From: a virus
IMG/VR virus record: IMGVR_UViG_3300045996_002303
Location: 1-60,958 of that record
DNA length: 60,958 bases
Strand: one strand, 5' to 3'
The position numbers and the translations under genes are program-made. Under the pieces are notes generated by a model, which made no database searches, had not been told where the DNA came from, and saw nothing but the letters and a program-made list of their open reading frames with translations. Shown here piece after piece: positions 57,605 through 60,958 of this stretch; position 1 is the first letter of the stretch, and every line of letters begins with the position of its first letter.

Positions 57605-58461
57605 TCAGAAAAACGACATACCCGAGAACACATGTGGCGCACAGGCCAAAAACAATTCTGCCTACCCCGTTAGAGTTCCGGATTAAACATCCATTCCCAT
57701 ACCCATCTGACAACCTGCACGAGTTCGAACGATGGTTTTTCGACAATACTTTGCCCGATGAAATAACCGGAAGGATTTATGTTCCTATATTCTGGACAGG
57801 TTATTGGGTAAGTAATAATTATGGTAAAAAAGAACGCGGCCGCAACAATATGCAGCGGTTTATTGACAACCTGCCTCGGGATAAAAAGTACTTTACCATA
57901 TGCCAATACGATGATGGCCCAATGGTTGATTTTAAAGACCTCGACATCGTTGTGTTTGGTATGTCTGGAGGCCGTATTGATTACCCTATCCCTTTACTTT
58001 GCCAGCCTCATGGATTTAAGTTCGATTGTAAGCGAGATATATTCGCATCGTTTATTGGAGGAGACACACACCCAATAAGAAAGGAGCTGGTGAAGCAGTT
58101 TGCCGGCGTGAAGGACTGTGTAGTGAACTTTAAGAAAGTACCACTGAAAGAATACTGTAATATCTTGGCCCGGACAGTGTTCGCATTATGCCCGCGCGGG
58201 TACGGAAAAAGTAGCTTTAGGATTGCGGAGGCAATACAGTATGGGGCGATTCCGGTATATGTGAGCGATGAGTTCGTGTTACCTTATAATGACGATTTCC
58301 CTGGTTTAGTTGTTAACGGTAACACGAATGTTCTTGAACTAATATACGGGCACGGCTGTCCCAATTATGCTAAACAATTCAGGCAACAAATAGAGCAGGC
58401 TAAACGCCATTACACTTACGAGGGCTGCAAAAAACGTATACTCGAAGAAGTTAACAAATGA
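57601..58461 (+). CDS. Exostosin/GT47-like glycosyltransferase
   Basis: A 286-residue enzyme with the exostosin signature FALCPRGYGKSSFRIAEAIQ YGAIPVYVSDEFVLPYNDDF, preceded by a Rossmann-like part (IASFIGGDTHPIRKELVKQF). The family adds glucuronic acid or related sugars in polysaccharides. It is coupled by 4-base overlaps to its neighbours. Confidence 0.8.
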   Translation: MIRKTTYPRTHVAHRPKTILPTPLEFRIKHPFPYPSDNLHEFERWFFDNTLPDEITGRIYVPIFWTGYWVSNNYGKKERGRNNMQRFIDNLPRDKKYFTICQYDDGPMVDFKDLDIVVFGMSGGRIDYPIPLLCQPHGFKFDCKRDIFASFIGGDTHPIRKELVKQFAGVKDCVVNFKKVPLKEYCNILARTVFALCPRGYGKSSFRIAEAIQYGAIPVYVSDEFVLPYNDDFPGLVVNGNTNVLELIYGHGCPNYAKQFRQQIEQAKRHYTYEGCKKRILEEVNK

Positions 58462-58823
58462 CTGTACTGCACAAAATAGATATCCCTAACATTGATCTGG
58501 AAAACCAGAAAGTAACGGATTTCACTGAATTGTCATTGGAGATCCGGGACAACAGTGTCATGTATAGCGTCCGGTTTTATGCCGATGAACCAAAGGACGA
58601 AAATGATAAGGAGTTAGGATGGGAGAATGTTTTTAATTCATTTAAAACGGTGGCAGCTAAACAAAATATTGCCGGCATTGAAATAAGCTGGTTAAACCAT
58701 GCAAAGAAATGGTCTGTAATGATTCTTGTTAACGGATTTTCCAATGATATAAAAATGTACTTCAAAAGAGAGGGTGAAGCAAAAGCCTTATTTGATAAAC
58801 TACACAAATGGCTGTATGAATAA
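58458..58823 (+). CDS. Hypothetical cassette protein
   Basis: A 121-residue protein, beta-rich (TDFTELSLEIRDNSVMYSVR, GIEISWLNHAKKWSVMILVN) with a helical C-terminus. No family recognised. It overlaps the GT7-like gene start by 8 bases. Confidence 0.45.
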   Translation: MTVLHKIDIPNIDLENQKVTDFTELSLEIRDNSVMYSVRFYADEPKDENDKELGWENVFNSFKTVAAKQNIAGIEISWLNHAKKWSVMILVNGFSNDIKMYFKREGEAKALFDKLHKWLYE

Positions 58824-59436
58824 GCTATCAATAATAATTCCCTACCGTAACAGGGCTCAACACTTGGCTAAATTCCTTAAACATTACAGGCCAAAGTTTC
58901 CAGATGCGGAATTCCTAGTAATTGAGCAATCGCTAAATAAACAGTTCAATCGGGGGTTAATCAAGAACATCGGAGCCTTACAATCAGAAGCCGACTACTT
59001 CATCTTCCACGATGTTGATATGCTGGTGCAGGGACCGGCTAATTACTCATATCCTGAACACCCGACCCACCTGGCAACCCAGGCTAGTCAGTTCGGTTGG
59101 CAAATGCCACACGAAAAGTATTTTGGTGGAGTAGTTGCGTTCAACCGCGCCGATTTTGAAAAGATTAATGGTTATAGCAACCAGTTTTGGGGATGGGGTG
59201 GCGAGGATGACAGCCTTTATTATTCAGTATTAGCCAATGAATTACAGATAGAAAGGCGGGAGCATCGTTATTTATCTCTCCCCCATCCAAAAGACAACCC
59301 CATAGGTTTCGATCCTGCAAAAATGGCTCAGGCGAAAAAGCCAAGAAAGGCAAAAGACGGCCTGAATAACTGTAAATTTAAGATAATCGCAGAGCGCCCA
59401 ATCCCGCAGGGTAGAATTATAACAGTTGATATATAG
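58816..59436 (+). CDS. beta4GalT/GT7-like galactosyltransferase
   Basis: A 206-residue enzyme with the beta-1,4-galactosyltransferase layout: IIIPYRNRAQHLAKFLKHY, FIFHDVDMLV (DVD at 66-68) and GGVVAFNRADFEKINGYSNQ FWGWGGEDDSLYY (GWGGEDD at 126-132). It would transfer galactose (or GalNAc) in UDP form. Soluble; no anchor. ATG at 58816 chosen because the motif starts there and not at 58774. Confidence 0.85.
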   Translation: MNKLSIIIPYRNRAQHLAKFLKHYRPKFPDAEFLVIEQSLNKQFNRGLIKNIGALQSEADYFIFHDVDMLVQGPANYSYPEHPTHLATQASQFGWQMPHEKYFGGVVAFNRADFEKINGYSNQFWGWGGEDDSLYYSVLANELQIERREHRYLSLPHPKDNPIGFDPAKMAQAKKPRKAKDGLNNCKFKIIAERPIPQGRIITVDI

Positions 59437-59471
59437 AATTATTTGTACTTTTTGGGCCTAAAACCCAAAAA

Positions 59472-59861
59472 ATGAGACACTTCTACTTATTCATTGCAAC
59501 AGTTATCCTGGCTGGATGCGCAAACAGAAAAGCTGAAATCGTTGAAGAAATTAAGGCCACAAAAGCTAAACTATATGATGCTGAATCTCAAAGAAGTAAA
59601 TATAAATCAGCATCTAATAAGCTAAGCGCATACCATACCGCACTCGACGCAAGCAGGAAATATAAGTCTAAGCAAATGGAAATGGACGCACAGGCTTATA
59701 AAGAAGGGTATGAAATGGCGATTCAGCATTTAAAAGATGTTTCCCCAAATATTCTTAAGGATCGAAAAAAACTGGATTCTGTTGCTTTAAAGTATGAACT
59801 AAAAACATGGGAACTACAACACCAACTTGATTCATTAGAGCTAGAGCTAAAAAAATACTAA
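59472..59861 (+). CDS. Coiled-coil lipoprotein
   Basis: A 129-residue lipoprotein (FIATVILAGCANRKAEIV, lipobox AGC) with a charged coiled coil (EEIKATKAKLYDAESQRSKY, KKLDSVALKYELKTWELQHQ). Last gene of the cassette, facing the late operon. A role at the cell envelope or as an o-spanin-like protein is possible. Confidence 0.6.
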   Translation: MRHFYLFIATVILAGCANRKAEIVEEIKATKAKLYDAESQRSKYKSASNKLSAYHTALDASRKYKSKQMEMDAQAYKEGYEMAIQHLKDVSPNILKDRKKLDSVALKYELKTWELQHQLDSLELELKKY

Positions 59862-60040
59862 CCCTCCTCTTTCTCAATTTCAATATAACAACTCGCACAT
59901 GCTATCTGTTCTAAAGGAGTTGCTTGCATGCTTATTACCGTATGTAATTGAAACTGTTTCCAATAAATAGGCTCATGACATACTATGCACGGCTCGCCTG
60001 TACATGGTACCTCTCTCCATTCTAATTCAAAATTGATCAT
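59858..60040 (-). CDS. Small zinc-finger protein
   Basis: A 60-residue protein with PCIVCHEPIYWKQFQLH and IACASCYIEIEKEE, a CxxC...CxxC plus His zinc-finger-like pattern. It is the last minus-strand gene before the inverted cassette; its ATG overlaps the MuF stop. Convergent with the lipoprotein gene (4-base overlap). Confidence 0.5.
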   Translation of the reverse strand: MINFELEWREVPCTGEPCIVCHEPIYWKQFQLHTVISMQATPLEQIACASCYIEIEKEEG

Positions 60041-60958
60041 TAACTATTTGCTGACTTCCAGGCTTTGTAGGCCGATGTCGCATAAACGCGCTCTTTATCA
60101 GATTGCGGCACCTGACGCTCGTTGACGGGTCGTATACTATGCCCGCACCGGTACCCTCCGCGTCTGATAAAGAAATTGCTTGCATCAGTTCCCGGTATCA
60201 TGCCGGAAGGTAATCCGGTTTTTTCATAAATCATAACTGGCTCGCGCTTACCGGTCTTTTTATTGATGTATGTTAACCCCTCGGCTCGGAGAAGTGCCGG
60301 CACTTCGCTAATGTGAAAGTAAGGTCGGTCAGTCATCGCATCGCAGAAAGGGCGGGTTGTTAATATGTCTGTGTTATCGTATTTAAACCATTCATAACCA
60401 AGGTCATTAGAGACAATCTGAGTGTATTGGTTGCTATATTGATTAACTGCATCAGTAGTTATTTGCCCAACATATTTTTCTAATGTTCCAGGTGTCTGCG
60501 TACTCACCAGGTTCTCCCATAATTGTTCTGTTAATTTTTTATAACTCCCCCCTGTTGTTATATTGGTCCGAAGGATATCGGCGATAGGTTCAGCGATATT
60601 GGCGCCAATCCCTGCTTCTGTGAGCTTAGAAACGGTATCGGTGATTGCCTGTTCTTTAATTGCCAGTAATAAGGGCTTGGGCTTAAATGTGGACTCAACG
60701 GCCCGCCAATAATTGTTCTGCAGGCTGGTTATCTCATTAAACGATTTGGCGAAGTCCTTTACCTCTGCTTTATACTCCTCTGTAAGTATTATCCGATTCA
60801 GTTTATTTTTAATAGAATTGATTAATGACAGGTTCTTGACTGTTGTTTTTATCCGGCCATCCTGAAGATCCAATTTCCGTAAATCTTCCTGAAATGAATC
60901 GTAGATATCCTTCTGAATAGACGGTATACGTTTATTCATATTCGATATAGAGTCGTTG
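60040..60958 (-). CDS. MuF-like minor head protein (continues at position 1-159)
   Basis: Most of a 316-residue protein. After circularisation it begins at position 159. The C-terminal half has the MuF region: TTRPFCDAMTDRPYFHISEV ... GTDASNFFIRRGGYRCGHSI RPVNERQVPQSD. MuF-like proteins sit in the head near the portal and may be injected or help DNA packaging. It ends next to a small zinc-finger gene. Confidence 0.82.
   Translation of the reverse strand, partial: NDSISNMNKRIPSIQKDIYDSFQEDLRKLDLQDGRIKTTVKNLSLINSIKNKLNRIILTEEYKAEVKDFAKSFNEITSLQNNYWRAVESTFKPKPLLLAIKEQAITDTVSKLTEAGIGANIAEPIADILRTNITTGGSYKKLTEQLWENLVSTQTPGTLEKYVGQITTDAVNQYSNQYTQIVSNDLGYEWFKYDNTDILTTRPFCDAMTDRPYFHISEVPALLRAEGLTYINKKTGKREPVMIYEKTGLPSGMIPGTDASNFFIRRGGYRCGHSIRPVNERQVPQSDKERVYATSAYKAWKSANS
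60832..60958. repeat. Terminal direct repeat, right copy
   Basis: Identical to 1-127; see that entry. Removing one copy leaves a 60,831-bp circle in which the MuF-like gene is uninterrupted. Confidence 0.97.

Noticed and set aside
1-60958. CRISPR array or cas genes
   Set aside because: No series of equal repeats with spacers was seen; the 26-bp and 33-bp repeats occur only twice each.

Overview
The window is the complete genome of a temperate, tailed (siphovirus-type) phage of a Bacteroidetes host, assembled as a circle and cut inside a head gene. The first 127 bases are repeated exactly as the last 127, so the unique circle is 60,831 bp, and the minor head (MuF-like) gene runs across the junction. 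The host assignment rests on Bacteroidetes-type -7 promoter elements (TAnnTTTG), a Bacteroidetes-type tyrosine integrase, weak Shine-Dalgarno sites and proteins of typical Bacteroidetes-phage families. A genus cannot be named from the sequence alone; Chitinophagaceae-like is a guess.

Layout. (1) The late region is on the minus strand and reads leftward from about 14.1 kb through position 1, then from 60.9 kb down to 42.4 kb: small and large terminase, a group of small structural genes, a tail-assembly chaperone with a likely -1 ribosomal frameshift, tape measure, baseplate and tail-tip proteins, a glycosyltransferase, portal, MuF, scaffold, major capsid protein, head-tail connectors, tail tube, a large fibre-like protein, membrane (holin/spanin-like) proteins and a GH108 lysozyme. 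A strong terminator at 42357-42376 closes it. The tape-measure/baseplate block lies between terminase and portal, which is not the usual order. (2) A 7.2 kb plus-strand cassette (52631-59861) is inserted backwards into this late region between MuF and the scaffold. It holds four glycosyltransferases (GT2, GT11 fucosyltransferase-like, exostosin/GT47-like, beta4GalT/GT7-like), three SAM methyltransferases, a ribbon-helix-helix regulator, a membrane peptide and a lipoprotein. (3) The early region is on the minus strand from 34.9 kb down to 14.7 kb: Cro-like regulator, MerR/excisionase-like HTH, many small genes, an RNA block (tRNA-Thr, a class II tRNA-like gene with an enlarged anticodon loop, tRNA-like remnants, boxA-like motifs), two YopX proteins, ERF annealing protein, Gp157, DUF3268, an initiator-like wHTH protein containing iteron-like repeats, a T7-type primase-helicase with altered Walker motifs, VRR-NUC and HNH nucleases, and many hypothetical proteins. 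(4) The lysogeny region (34.9-42.35 kb) is mostly on the plus strand: a repressor divergent from the Cro-like gene over a 12-bp-arm palindrome that contains two -7 elements, secreted moron genes, the minus-strand integrase with near-identical flanking repeats, and an array of small genes, most preceded by short GC-rich hairpins.

How it works together. The repressor/Cro-like pair at 34.9 kb probably chooses between lysogeny (integrase, secreted morons, possibly the glycan cassette) and leftward lytic transcription. The early genes give recombination-dependent replication with the phage's own primase-helicase but no recognisable polymerase. The late genes build a capsid and a long flexible tail (991-residue tape measure) and lyse the cell. 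The glycan cassette, plus one more glycosyltransferase gene inside the late operon, is the least ordinary part: it could remodel host surface glycans in lysogens or decorate the virion.
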